Position numbers and translations under genes: made by a program. Below are positions 55,313 through 63,540 of a DNA stretch of 64,000 bases, one piece after another. Source of the DNA: Rhodothermales bacterium (lineage in GTDB: Bacteria > Bacteroidota > Rhodothermia > Rhodothermales > UBA10348); assembly GCA_028284865.1 (NCBI GenBank), contig JANQQV010000007.1, positions 62,001 through 126,000 of the forward strand. Direction: 5' to 3'. A model generated the notes under the pieces. The model ran no database searches. It saw only the letters and a program-made list of their open reading frames with translations, and was not told the DNA's origin. Position 1 is the first letter of the stretch; every line of letters begins with the position of its first letter.

Positions 55313-56349
55313 ATATCAGACTAACCAGCAGTGCCGGAGACTCTTTAATAGATGACTTCCCTTCCGAATGTGATCCTTGTATCAACTCCAACTCTGAATG
55401 CTCGGTGCTAGTAACGTGTCCATTGCACGAGGATAAAAGACGGATTGGCATCCTACACGGTGATGAAGGGTCTGTCTTTTGTTGCTCAAACAAGAAGGAT
55501 TACATCAAGAGCAACAAGACCTTCAAACGAGAGCAACAAGCGTACATAGACGGAATCAGACTCGTGGATGATGCCATCGAGAGACTGACGCTTGAAGTCC
55601 GCTCCACTATCCACAACCTCACAAAAACGAATGCACACAACATTCAGGAGTTGTATGCCATCGTTCCTCAAGATTTGCTGACGCAAGACATTAAATCACA
55701 GCTCGCGTCAATCAAGGGCATCATTGCCGAAAACCCTCATGAAGCTGCAAAAGCCTTCCTTAGAATCGCCAAGAACAATGCATCAATGAAGGTTGAGTTT
55801 TCTGCTCTCAGCAAGCTTGAAGAAAAGGAGCCGACACTGCTGTTTAGAAAGCATTCTCTGAAAAGAGTCACCCTAAACTTGCTCCACATCTTCTACCAAG
55901 ACTTCAATGAGCGAGAGATAGAAATCAACATAGCTGACTCGGATCTTTCCGCTTACATCGACTTCGAGATCGTCCATCTGGCACTTTATAACCTATTTCA
56001 CAATGCTACGAAGTATGCATTGAGAGAAAGCACGATTGACATTTCATTTAAACGTGAGCACAACGACTACTTCTTGTCTTTTGGAATGCTCTCTCTACGC
56101 ATTGAGAAAGACGAACTTCCTAGACTATGTGAGCTGAAGTTCTCCGGTGATATTGCCAAACGTCTAGGACTAGCTGGAGATGGAATCGGACTAGCACGGA
56201 CAGCTCGGATTCTCAAACTCAATAATGCTGAACTATTAATTGAAACCAATACAGGAGAGAAAGAATCTGTCGCAATCAAGGGAATACCGTACGACTACAA
56301 CAGGTTCACCATTGTCTTCAGAGACAACACCAAGAAGATCGTAAAGTGA
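55309..56349 (+). CDS. Soluble histidine kinase-like protein with N-terminal Cys cluster
   Basis: 346 residues with no membrane helix. The N-terminal 60 residues have C21, C24, C31, C37, H40, C58 and C59, a likely zinc or iron-sulfur site. A long helix with H102 (STIHNLTKTN) is a candidate dimerisation/phosphoacceptor region. The ATPase domain has an N-box N228-LFHN232-ATKY and a G-box G290-D-G-I-G-L. It should phosphorylate the adjacent receiver protein. The C-terminal end of the ATPase fold is normal. It is translationally coupled to the receiver gene and convergent with the integrase gene. Confidence 0.75.
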   Translation: MNIRLTSSAGDSLIDDFPSECDPCINSNSECSVLVTCPLHEDKRRIGILHGDEGSVFCCSNKKDYIKSNKTFKREQQAYIDGIRLVDDAIERLTLEVRSTIHNLTKTNAHNIQELYAIVPQDLLTQDIKSQLASIKGIIAENPHEAAKAFLRIAKNNASMKVEFSALSKLEEKEPTLLFRKHSLKRVTLNLLHIFYQDFNEREIEINIADSDLSAYIDFEIVHLALYNLFHNATKYALRESTIDISFKREHNDYFLSFGMLSLRIEKDELPRLCELKFSGDIAKRLGLAGDGIGLARTARILKLNNAELLIETNTGEKESVAIKGIPYDYNRFTIVFRDNTKKIVK

Positions 56350-56515
56350 TTGAGTCGGCTTAGGATCTAGGTGACAAGCAACACTCTAAGACACAAAAAA
56401 CCACGTGTAGACCCAAACAGGTCAGTCTCAATCTTATTAGTCGAAGACTATGCCCTCTAAACCGGCCACAATTAGTGTGGTAGAATCATTGGGCATTTGA
56501 GAGACTATGAGTCCA

Positions 56516-57616
56516 TCAGATGCTGGTGTCCTTTACGATAGAATTATCGACGATCTGCTTAGCGTAGTCATTTGGTCTTAAGTGCAGATATCTACTTGTA
56601 GTCTCCAGACTCCGGTGTCCAGCGAACATCCGAACTGCCTCAAGAGAAGCACCTCTTTTAAGAGCATCAGTTATACCTCCGTGCCTCAATCCATGAAAAG
56701 TGATGGATTCAGGTAAGCCAGTTAATCTGACGAGCCTCTTGAATTGCTTACTGGTGTGCTTCGGATTGAGTGCGTTCCCCATGTTATTCAGAAACACTCT
56801 ACCGGTAGAATCCGAACGTCTCACCTGCGGCTCCAGAAGACTCCTCAATCGTCTAGAAATTGGTTTGGTGACCGGCCTGCCAGACTTAGGTGCGAAGCCC
56901 TCCTCGGCTTGAATCGTAACCCACTCGAAGTCATTGCTTAACCATCTGATTCTCATCTCACATACCTCTGTCAGTCTAAGGGCTAGGTCAAAGGCGGTAA
57001 CAATGACAAGAGACATGTAAGGCACCGAAGATGATTCAGCAGTTCTGACCAACAGATCTAAGTCTGAAGGAGTGATACATTTCTCCCCAATCCGGTCAGG
57101 TGGTCTCGGAATCGAAACGTTGGTGCAAGGATTTGACGTAACCAGACCTTTGTCTCTGAAATAGTTGAAAGCAATCTTCACACGAGTGAAGTAGGTAAAG
57201 CGAGTCGATGGATTGGCAGTAGCAATGGCGAGCCAGTCAGATATCGTAGTCTCATCAACACCAGCAATCTTACGATCATCACCGACCTCTTCAACAAACA
57301 GAGTCAACACCCATCGATAGTGGTCTCTGGTTGCCCTCCTACACCCCTGACGTGACTTGAGAAACAGCTCAACCGCTTCTCCGAGTGTTGGCTCTTCCAT
57401 AATCCTAGGCTCTTCTAGACCCCAATACGGTGCCCTCAATGCCTGTCTCCACGGATCGATTATTCCTTGAGCGTATCGACTTTCCAACAGGGACTGCAAG
57501 TGTCTCGCTTCCCTCTTCCCTTCGACTCTCAGAGCGACTCTCTTACGGACTGGAGTTCTTCCTGAGTCAAAAAACTGGAGACTGTAGTAGCGACCATTCT
57601 TGTGTAGGGTAGCCAT
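56516..57616 (-). CDS. int: Tyrosine integrase of the island
   Basis: 366 residues from ATG 57616; 25 further upstream codons cross the 16-bp repeat and are rejected. An N-terminal arm-binding region, a core-binding SAM-like domain (about 75-160, with TLGEAVELFLKSRQGC) and a catalytic domain are present. Catalytic residues are R214 (ALRLTEVCEMR), K244, H308-x-x-R311 (HGLRHGGIT), H334 (AGHRSLETT) and Y343 (SRYLH). It should integrate and excise the island at the tRNA-Pro site, whose 3' end lies about 140 bases from the gene start. No small excisionase gene was found near it. Confidence 0.92.
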   Translation of the reverse strand: MATLHKNGRYYSLQFFDSGRTPVRKRVALRVEGKREARHLQSLLESRYAQGIIDPWRQALRAPYWGLEEPRIMEEPTLGEAVELFLKSRQGCRRATRDHYRWVLTLFVEEVGDDRKIAGVDETTISDWLAIATANPSTRFTYFTRVKIAFNYFRDKGLVTSNPCTNVSIPRPPDRIGEKCITPSDLDLLVRTAESSSVPYMSLVIVTAFDLALRLTEVCEMRIRWLSNDFEWVTIQAEEGFAPKSGRPVTKPISRRLRSLLEPQVRRSDSTGRVFLNNMGNALNPKHTSKQFKRLVRLTGLPESITFHGLRHGGITDALKRGASLEAVRMFAGHRSLETTSRYLHLRPNDYAKQIVDNSIVKDTSI

Positions 57617-57647
57617 GTGATATCTGTTCTGAAGTCTCAGCTTTAGA

Positions 57648-57663
57648 ACAAATGTAGAACAGT
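57648..57663 (+). repeat. 16-bp repeat near the integrase (possible arm site)
   Basis: Identical to 44262-44277 at the other end. Within 60 bases the core TGTAGAACA recurs inverted as TGTTCTACA at 57710-57718, which adds to the picture of integrase or excisionase binding sites. Confidence 0.5.
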
Positions 57664-57695
57664 AGTTCTGCCCCAGATCCCTACCGGACACAAAA

Positions 57696-57727
57696 AGAGC
57701 ACCCTGTAGTGTTCTACAAAGTGCTCT
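57696..57727 (-). terminator. Terminator downstream of tRNA-Pro within the island end
   Basis: Stem AGAGCAC/GTGCTCT with an inner TGTAG/CTACA pair and a four-base loop, followed on the minus strand by TTTTTG. It would end the tRNA transcript before the integrase gene. Confidence 0.7.
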
Positions 57728-57753
57728 AATTGGCCTCTAGGAGGCTTTTCTAT

Positions 57754-57808
57754 GTCGGGACGGCGGGATTTGAACCCACGACCCCTTGCACCCCATGCAA
57801 GTGCGCTA
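57754..57808 (-). repeat. attR: 55-bp direct repeat inside tRNA-Pro
   Basis: Identical to 44142-44196. This copy completes the functional tRNA, so the 3' half of the present gene is supplied by the island. Confidence 0.92.
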
Positions 57809-57828
57809 CCGGGCTGCGCCACGTCCCG
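57755..57828 (-). tRNA. tRNA-Pro (anticodon GGG)
   Basis: 74 bases. Acceptor CGGGACG pairs with CGTCCCG; the D-arm stem is GCGC/GCGC; the anticodon stem CTTGC/GCAAG encloses loop ATGGGGT with anticodon GGG; the T-arm is GTGGG-TTCAAAT-CCCGC; the discriminator is A. CCA is not encoded. The 3' 54 bases belong to the island attachment repeat. Confidence 0.95.
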
Positions 57829-57979
57829 AAAAACCCTGCCGCGACAGCAGACAGGACACCCTCCAATCTACGAACACGTTGAGGGTTCCGCGACCGATCA
57901 TGACCCGTCAGGGTCGGAGAATTGAAGAATAGACGACGGCCAGCTCAAAGGCAGGCCAGGGCACCACAGCCAGCAAAAG

Positions 57980-58321
57980 TCAGTCCTTCACCCGATCCAG
58001 CATCTTCTGCAAGAACGAGCGCATCTCCATGAGTTGCTGCACGCTGTCCGGTGCAGTTCGGGACGAAGATTTGTCGCGCTTCAAGGCCTGACGTGCACCG
58101 TCAATGGTGAACTTCTCATCGCGCAGCAGATGACGGATCCTGAAGACGACGTCGAGATCGTCCTTCGTGTAAACACGCTTGCCGGCCCGGTTCTTTCTAG
58201 GGCGAAGGCTATCAAACTCGGTTTCCCAATAGCGCAGCACGTGCGCTTCCTCCTCCACCATCGCCGCCACTTCACCAATGGTGTAGTACAGCTTGGTTAT
58301 TCCGTTGTCCAGCATGGCCAT
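57980..58321 (-). CDS. MerR-family transcriptional regulator
   Basis: 113 residues from ATG 58321 (58315 is also possible). The winged helix is YYTIGEVAAMVEEEAHVLRYWETEF and RKNRAGKRVYTKDDLDVVFRI, followed by HLLRDEKFTIDGARQAL and a short coiled C-terminus. It resembles the small MerR-like regulators without an effector domain that are common in Bacteroidota. Upstream of these starts the frame continues another 32 codons that I judge untranslated. It is divergent from the EamA-type transporter, 156 bases away, and could regulate it, though I see no operator. Confidence 0.85.
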   Translation of the reverse strand: MAMLDNGITKLYYTIGEVAAMVEEEAHVLRYWETEFDSLRPRKNRAGKRVYTKDDLDVVFRIRHLLRDEKFTIDGARQALKRDKSSSRTAPDSVQQLMEMRSFLQKMLDRVKD

Positions 58322-58477
58322 GGCGCACCTCGTCGGGATCAGTTGATGCAAATAACGGAATCCTACCTGTCCGGTCAAGAATGGATCAAACGTTGATTGC
58401 CGATCGGGAATGTGCATCGGATCAACTAGCTTTGCGACCGCTTACCGCTTTCCGCTTCCACCCGCCATCCCACGCCG

Positions 58478-59419
58478 TTGACAACCAAAGCCACACGTTC
58501 ATTCCGCTCTGAGTTGGAGCTGATGGCGGTCGTCCTGTTCTGGGGATTGAATTTCGTGGTAGTGAAGATCGTCCTCGTCGTCATGCATCCGCATGTGATG
58601 AACATCTTCAGGTTGATAGCTGCGGCAGCCGTGCTGACGTGGATTTACTGGCGAAAGACGCAGCAATCGGGTGAGCCTTTCTGGGGTCCACTGCGCGCTG
58701 ATCCGGGAGCACTGATCCGCTTGACCCTCATCGGTTGGGTCTTCTACCAGGCAGCCTTCATCATTGGCCTCGACTACACGTCTGCTGGGAATGGAGCCAT
58801 CATCATGTCTTCGGCACCTATTTGGACAGCCCTGTTGTCGTTGACCATGGGTACGGAGCGTCTGTCCGCCAAAGCCTGGTTCGGTCTGCTGGTATCCATC
58901 GTTGGAACGACAACGGTCGTGGCCTTTGGGTCGGCAGAAATCAGTCTTTCCTCCGACCTGCTCGTTGGCAATGCGATCATTCTTGCAGCTGCCATCCTGT
59001 GGGGTTCCTACACCGCACTGACCCGTCCGGTCGTGCAGCGACATTCACCGCTGTCGCTGACTGTTATCGCGCTGCTGCTCTGTCTTCCGCCCCTCGCCCT
59101 TCTAGCCATCCCTTACTGGGATGCTACCGACTGGTCACAGATGAATTTCTGGTACTGGTTCGCTGTGATGTTCTCAGGAGCACTTTCGACCGGCGTTGCC
59201 ATCGTATTCTGGAACAACGCTGTGAAGAGTCTCGGTGCATCCCACACCGCTGCTTTTGGCAATTTGGTGCCTTTGATTGCACTCATCAGTGGATTTTTGA
59301 TTCTGGGTGACCCGATTCTCCCTGCGCAGTTGATCGGAGGTACCCTGATCATTGGCGGCCTCGTTATCATGCGTTGGGCACGGAAGAAAATGGACATCGC
59401 TCCCGCGTCATTCAAATGA
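58478..59419 (+). CDS. EamA/DMT-family transporter
   Basis: 313 residues, TTG start at 58478; the membrane part begins at LMAVVLFWGLNFVVVKIVL. About ten membrane helices form two EamA repeats, the second with the usual ALSTGVAIVFWNNAVKSLGASHTAAFGNLVPLIALISGFLILGD block. Members export metabolites or amino acids; the substrate is unknown. Its TGA overlaps an ATG of the following gene's frame (59416), suggesting coupling if that start is used. Confidence 0.88.
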   Translation: MTTKATRSFRSELELMAVVLFWGLNFVVVKIVLVVMHPHVMNIFRLIAAAAVLTWIYWRKTQQSGEPFWGPLRADPGALIRLTLIGWVFYQAAFIIGLDYTSAGNGAIIMSSAPIWTALLSLTMGTERLSAKAWFGLLVSIVGTTTVVAFGSAEISLSSDLLVGNAIILAAAILWGSYTALTRPVVQRHSPLSLTVIALLLCLPPLALLAIPYWDATDWSQMNFWYWFAVMFSGALSTGVAIVFWNNAVKSLGASHTAAFGNLVPLIALISGFLILGDPILPAQLIGGTLIIGGLVIMRWARKKMDIAPASFK

Positions 59420-59475
59420 GAGCATCGAGGATGAATCGAGAGGCCCACATCGAAAAGCATTCCCGCGGCACGTGG

Positions 59476-60351
59476 ATGACCCGAGTACAGTTGCAGGTCG
59501 TGCTGCTCGCAATCGGCATTGCATGTGTCCCATTCACGGCGAGAGCGCAGTCCGAATCTGACGTTTCCTCTCCCTCGCTCCCTCTGGTCGAATGGTCGTT
59601 TACTGCGTCACGCACGTGGACGGAATCGCCTGCGGCAACGGTTCCAGCCATACGGTTTCTCGGCAGCGTCCCGCTCGATATCCTTCTCCCTCAGACGACT
59701 CCTGATTCGAGGATTGAGTTCGGGTTGATCAGTGCAGGCGTTCGAAATGAGGACGGAGCGACTTCGGAGGCTTGGAGCGTTGGCCTCCTCGATCTGCTTC
59801 TCCAGCGTTCGTTGTGGTCAGGATCCGTTTCCCTGATTCAACTGTCCTCGAACACCCTTCTCGACACGGACAGAACGTGGTTTGAGATCGGCACAGGCCC
59901 CGGTTTTCATCTGCAGCGCGATCAATCGGCCTTTTCAGGCCGGCTTCGCAGTCTGGGAGGCCGCCGATCGGTGGAGACCAGTCGCTCGAATCATTCTTAT
60001 CGAGACGAACATCACGCTCGAGACCACGAGCGTGAACACGAGAACGGCCACGACGGCCACCACCGCCACTTCGCCAAGGAAAAATGGAATGGCTGGCACG
60101 GGGGTCTGGCATTTGAGGCGGCTACACGCCTTGGATCGAAGGTTTCGGCTTCATCCCGCTTGGCCCGCACCTGGTTCACTGACGGAAACGACCCTCTGGA
60201 CGAACTGCAGTCGAATGTAAGCGTGCGCGTCTCGAATCACTGGGTGTTCAGCGGAGTAGCGCATCACATCCTGAATGAGGACAACGGGCGCGTCGAAAGC
60301 CCCTGGATGGCAGGTGTCGAACTGACGTATCGATTCGGCGTCCAGCGCTGA
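59476..60351 (+). CDS. Predicted outer-membrane protein with histidine-rich stretch
   Basis: 291 residues from ATG 59476, which gives a signal peptide (VQLQVVLLAIGIACVPFTARAQ). ATG 59416, overlapping the transporter stop, is an alternative. The mature part alternates short strands and loops and ends in VELTYRFGVQR, like a small outer-membrane barrel. Around residues 172-200 is a run dense in His, Asp and Glu (DEHHARDHEREHENGHDGHH), likely a surface loop able to bind metal ions such as zinc or nickel. No family is recognised. Confidence 0.7.
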   Translation: MTRVQLQVVLLAIGIACVPFTARAQSESDVSSPSLPLVEWSFTASRTWTESPAATVPAIRFLGSVPLDILLPQTTPDSRIEFGLISAGVRNEDGATSEAWSVGLLDLLLQRSLWSGSVSLIQLSSNTLLDTDRTWFEIGTGPGFHLQRDQSAFSGRLRSLGGRRSVETSRSNHSYRDEHHARDHEREHENGHDGHHRHFAKEKWNGWHGGLAFEAATRLGSKVSASSRLARTWFTDGNDPLDELQSNVSVRVSNHWVFSGVAHHILNEDNGRVESPWMAGVELTYRFGVQR

Positions 60352-60384
60352 TTCACGACCCGAGAATAGTTCAGGCCCTACTCC

Positions 60385-60927
60385 CTAGATGGGCAGACTG
60401 CCGGCGTCGAAATCCAGGCGATCCTCAACTTTCTTGAGCATCTCGCCGAAAGCGGGCGAACGGTCCTCCAGCAACGTCCACGCAGTCGGTACGATCTGAT
60501 AGACCGGCATGTAGAAGTCAGACTCTTCGCGGGATACTTCCCCAGGGAGCTGGGCGAAACCAACGACGACAAAAAACAGACTCATGGCGACGGCCGCTTT
60601 CGCAGCGCCCGTCAGTCCACCAGCCACGCGATCCATGCCAGACAGGTTGACCGCTTCCAGCAATGAGGATGCGGCTTTGGCTACCATGTTCACGGCCAGC
60701 TTCACCACGACGAACAATCCCATGAACCCGATCAGGCTGGCTTGCTCGGGTGAAACCCGCATACCGGACGCGATCATTTGTCCAACCGACTCCATGAAAG
60801 AAGCGGCCAGGACAAATGCCAGGATCGTACCCACGAGTGAGGTGACCTGCTTCAGAAAGCCGGATCGCCATCCTCTGAGCAGGCCGATACCAAGCACTAC
60901 CAGTATGAGTATGTCGAGTGTTGCCAT
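60385..60927 (-). CDS. CvpA family membrane protein
   Basis: 180 residues, four membrane helices, starting DILILVVLGIGLLRGWRSGFLKQ, which is the CvpA hallmark, with MDRVAGGLTGAAKAAVAMSLFF later. CvpA is needed for colicin V production in E. coli and for envelope stress tolerance elsewhere; its activity is not defined. It is the last gene of the block that starts with the Omp85-type gene, 89 bases after yqeY. Confidence 0.88.
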   Translation of the reverse strand: MATLDILILVVLGIGLLRGWRSGFLKQVTSLVGTILAFVLAASFMESVGQMIASGMRVSPEQASLIGFMGLFVVVKLAVNMVAKAASSLLEAVNLSGMDRVAGGLTGAAKAAVAMSLFFVVVGFAQLPGEVSREESDFYMPVYQIVPTAWTLLEDRSPAFGEMLKKVEDRLDFDAGSLPI

Positions 60928-61016
60928 GAATGAGTTATCGGCGGGATTCCCTTGGTATGAAGTCCAAAATCAGGCAGAAACAGGCCCTCAATTACGAATC
61001 CCTTCAGGTATCAGCT

Positions 61017-61472
61017 TCAAGACATGAGGAGCTCTCTGGCAGCCTGCTGGACCAGTTTTCCATCGGCCTTTCCCTTGAGGCGACCCATGGCCTGACCCAT
61101 CACTTTGCCCATGTCGCTCATGCCGGATGCGCCTGAGGCATTGATGATCTCTTGCACCACGTTACGGACCTCTTCGGCCGATAGTTGCTTGGGCAGATAC
61201 GACTCAATCACTTCGAGCTCTTCTTCTTCGACCTTCCTGAGGTCGTCACGTCCTGCCGCAATGAACTGTTCGATGGAATCACGGCGCTGCTTTGCCTGCT
61301 TCTGCAAGACAGCCAATGCATCTTCCTCGGATATCGTCGCCGCGCCATCTGTACGCATATCGATTTCCTTGGCCATGATTGCTGAGCGCAACGATCGAAT
61401 GGTGCGCAGACGCACCGCGTCCTTCGACTTCATGGCTTCCTTCATGTCGGCTTGCAGCTGTTCGACGATCAT
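61017..61472 (-). CDS. yqeY: GatB/YqeY domain protein
   Basis: 151 residues, the standard size. It shows KSKDAVRLRTIRSLRSAI near residue 15, KQAKQRRDSIEQF, the ESYLPKQLSAEEV motif and the C-terminal MGKVMGQAMGRLKGKADGKLV. The domain is the tRNA-binding tail domain of GatB found alone; its cellular role is unsettled. It lies 62 bases after the PEGA gene. Confidence 0.93.
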   Translation of the reverse strand: MIVEQLQADMKEAMKSKDAVRLRTIRSLRSAIMAKEIDMRTDGAATISEEDALAVLQKQAKQRRDSIEQFIAAGRDDLRKVEEEELEVIESYLPKQLSAEEVRNVVQEIINASGASGMSDMGKVMGQAMGRLKGKADGKLVQQAARELLMS

Positions 61473-61534
61473 CTGTCCCGGATTGAATGGTTGAGAGGCA
61501 ACGTCCCTTGTGAACGACGATGCTCGAACCGGGT

Positions 61535-62326
61535 TCAGAATGCAAGTCGGATAGCAACCAGTCCAAGACCCGCCTGCATCACTCCCAGAGCAACGCCCGA
61601 TTGCACGTCCAGCCTTCTGATGTCCGAACGGAGTGATTGCTTTCCCGTAACTCCGAAATCGTCAAATCGATTGTCGGCTTTCGTGCGATAATGGATGGCC
61701 AATGCGCCCGCGATGAATGCCGTAGCCGTGGCTGAGACATTGATCCAATCCGGACCGCGATCCTCCAGGATGTGATCGCTTCGAACGGCTTCTGCCGTCG
61801 ACGCCAACGGCTCCAGAGTGGCCGGAACCCGATTCCACAAATCGTCACCTGCCTTCATTCTGACATCCATATACCCGGGCAAGCTGAATCGGATATCCTC
61901 AGTCAGTGGCGATGGCGTCCTGTGCAAAAACGGCGTGACGCCGAGCTGCTGCTGTCCGTGAAACACGAAGGCCCCGGAAGGTGCACTTACAAACTGGTAA
62001 TGGTGGTCGAAGGCCGCATTGAGCTCCGTTCGTGCACCTGTCTGTTCCGACACATCGAACCACAGCGGCTCAATGGACCATGCTCCACCCAGTGGAGGGC
62101 GCACCGTCACGGATTGCGCTCCTTGCGGTATGGAGAACGGACTGCCAGAGACCAGTCCCACCCAATTCCCATCCACATAGACCATGGCTGAGTCAGCATT
62201 TGAACTCACGGTAAGCTGCCGCTGTTGCGCGGACAGGTCTGATGCCGCTGCCACCATCAAAATCGCCACGATGAGAGAAGCTGTCCCTTTTCTCAACCCA
62301 TCCGCGTGTAATCTCCTGCCAGTCAT
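61535..62326 (-). CDS. Exported PEGA-domain-like protein
   Basis: 263 residues with a signal peptide (ASLIVAILMVAAASDLSAQ). Two PEGA-like units follow (residues about 38-80 with SAMVYVDGNWVGLVSGSPFSIPQG, and about 105-145 with SGAFVFHGQQQLGVTPFLHRT), and near the C-terminus two weak hydrophobic segments. PEGA domains are found in envelope proteins and may contact the cell wall. The start overlaps the stop of the BamB-like gene by four bases, so they are coupled. Confidence 0.75.
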   Translation of the reverse strand: MTGRRLHADGLRKGTASLIVAILMVAAASDLSAQQRQLTVSSNADSAMVYVDGNWVGLVSGSPFSIPQGAQSVTVRPPLGGAWSIEPLWFDVSEQTGARTELNAAFDHHYQFVSAPSGAFVFHGQQQLGVTPFLHRTPSPLTEDIRFSLPGYMDVRMKAGDDLWNRVPATLEPLASTAEAVRSDHILEDRGPDWINVSATATAFIAGALAIHYRTKADNRFDDFGVTGKQSLRSDIRRLDVQSGVALGVMQAGLGLVAIRLAF

Positions 62327-63540
62327 CGTTTACCTCCGGACGGACGCTCGTCACTTGCAAGCGACTCGTCTCCTTCTTGCGAATCGGGACGGTAATACAG
62401 CACCCATTTGGGTTCAGCCAAGACAACCAGTCCGCCCTCTGTCGTGGCCATCGCAGACTTGATTCGTCCGTCCACGGTGGTCTGCCAAACGATTTTTCCA
62501 GAGATGGAATTAAGTGCAAAGAGCTCCTCGCCCAGCGTTCCCACGAACGCAGTCTCGCCAGCAATGAGCGGGGCGGCTGCAATCACATCGGTGAATTCTA
62601 CGGCCCAGGTTTCCGATCCGTTGTCCACGTTCAGAGCCCGGACGATTCCGTCCGTACCCCCCACCAAAACGGATTTGCTCCCAAACGCCGGAGCCCCCAT
62701 GCGAACATGGCTCTCCCCGCGCCAGACCCAGCGTTCGCTACCATCTTCAACATTCAGCATGTGGACACTGCCCCTGGTCGTGCTGATCACCATGTGCTCT
62801 TCCACCACAGCCGGTGTCTGATACACGGGGAGCCCCATTTCCTTTTGCCACACAATCGATTGCTTGTCCAGATTGACGCGGTACATGACTCCGTCTACAT
62901 CTACCAGCAGGATATCTGAATCAGAAATCCGTACGGGCGAAGCCTTGAATGTTGTGAATGGCGCCAGTTCAATGGACCAGCTTTCATCGCCATCCAATGC
63001 AGAAAACGCCCGCAGCGTGCCTTCCAAATCGACCCCAACCACTGTATCTCCGTGGCCGATCAGCGCCGTAGCGAACGGGACTCCCCTGGCTCGCCAGCGA
63101 TTCACACCCTTGGATAGGTCGAAGGCAACCAGAACGTGTTTTCCCCAAGCAACGGGAACGTAGAGCGTGCCATCATGGATGAGAGGCGATCCATCCACCG
63201 TTTCGCCCATCTGCTTGAAGCCTCTACCTCGCCCCGTCGCGACCTCAATAGTGTGAATCTCTCCCTTCCGGTTGCCGACCAGGACGCGGTCCTGGAGGAT
63301 CAACGGCGAGGAGCTACCGAATCCAGCATTGGCGCTGTATTTCCAGGCCAGCTCCAACGGAACGTCGACCTGTGCGTCAAACGCCCGACTGCGCTCATCA
63401 TTTTGTCCATCTGTCACCCAATCAGACGCCGAGGTGACCTGGGGCCGCTCAAACTGTATGGTTTGGCAACCTGCAAGCACTACACAAATCAAAAGGACTG
63501 CTGAGACACGGAGTACGGTATGATGCTGTCGAACTCCCAT
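62323..63540 (-). CDS. BamB-like beta-propeller lipoprotein
   Basis: 405 residues from ATG 63540, which overlaps the upstream gene's stop by one base. The lipobox is CVVLAGC. The rest is a PQQ-like beta-propeller of about seven WD-type blades with recurring phrases (LVGNRKGEIHTIEVATG, VVGVDLEGTLRAFSALDGDESW, LVGGTDGIVRALNVDNGSETW, FVGTLGEELFALNSISGKIVWQ). BamB assists outer-membrane protein insertion. The adjacent Omp85-type barrel makes that plausible here, but other propellers of this kind bind substrates, so the gene symbol is withheld. Confidence 0.85.
   Translation of the reverse strand: MGVRQHHTVLRVSAVLLICVVLAGCQTIQFERPQVTSASDWVTDGQNDERSRAFDAQVDVPLELAWKYSANAGFGSSSPLILQDRVLVGNRKGEIHTIEVATGRGRGFKQMGETVDGSPLIHDGTLYVPVAWGKHVLVAFDLSKGVNRWRARGVPFATALIGHGDTVVGVDLEGTLRAFSALDGDESWSIELAPFTTFKASPVRISDSDILLVDVDGVMYRVNLDKQSIVWQKEMGLPVYQTPAVVEEHMVISTTRGSVHMLNVEDGSERWVWRGESHVRMGAPAFGSKSVLVGGTDGIVRALNVDNGSETWAVEFTDVIAAAPLIAGETAFVGTLGEELFALNSISGKIVWQTTVDGRIKSAMATTEGGLVVLAEPKWVLYYRPDSQEGDESLASDERPSGGKR

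Larger units (their letters stand above)
44142..57808. mobile_element. Integrated genomic island in tRNA-Pro, about 13.6 kb
   Basis: The island is delimited by a perfect 55-bp direct repeat of the tRNA-Pro 3' portion, with a full tyrosine integrase next to the intact tRNA at the right end. It is visibly richer in A and T than the flanks. It carries a family-A-like polymerase, a type I restriction-modification operon with an extra nuclease, a second short recombinase, and a receiver/histidine-kinase pair. I see no conjugation, capsid or terminase genes, so it may be mobilised by helpers or be a satellite-like or defence island. The left 285 bases (44197-44481) hold no gene but two ACAAATGTA elements matching one near the integrase. 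Confidence 0.93.
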
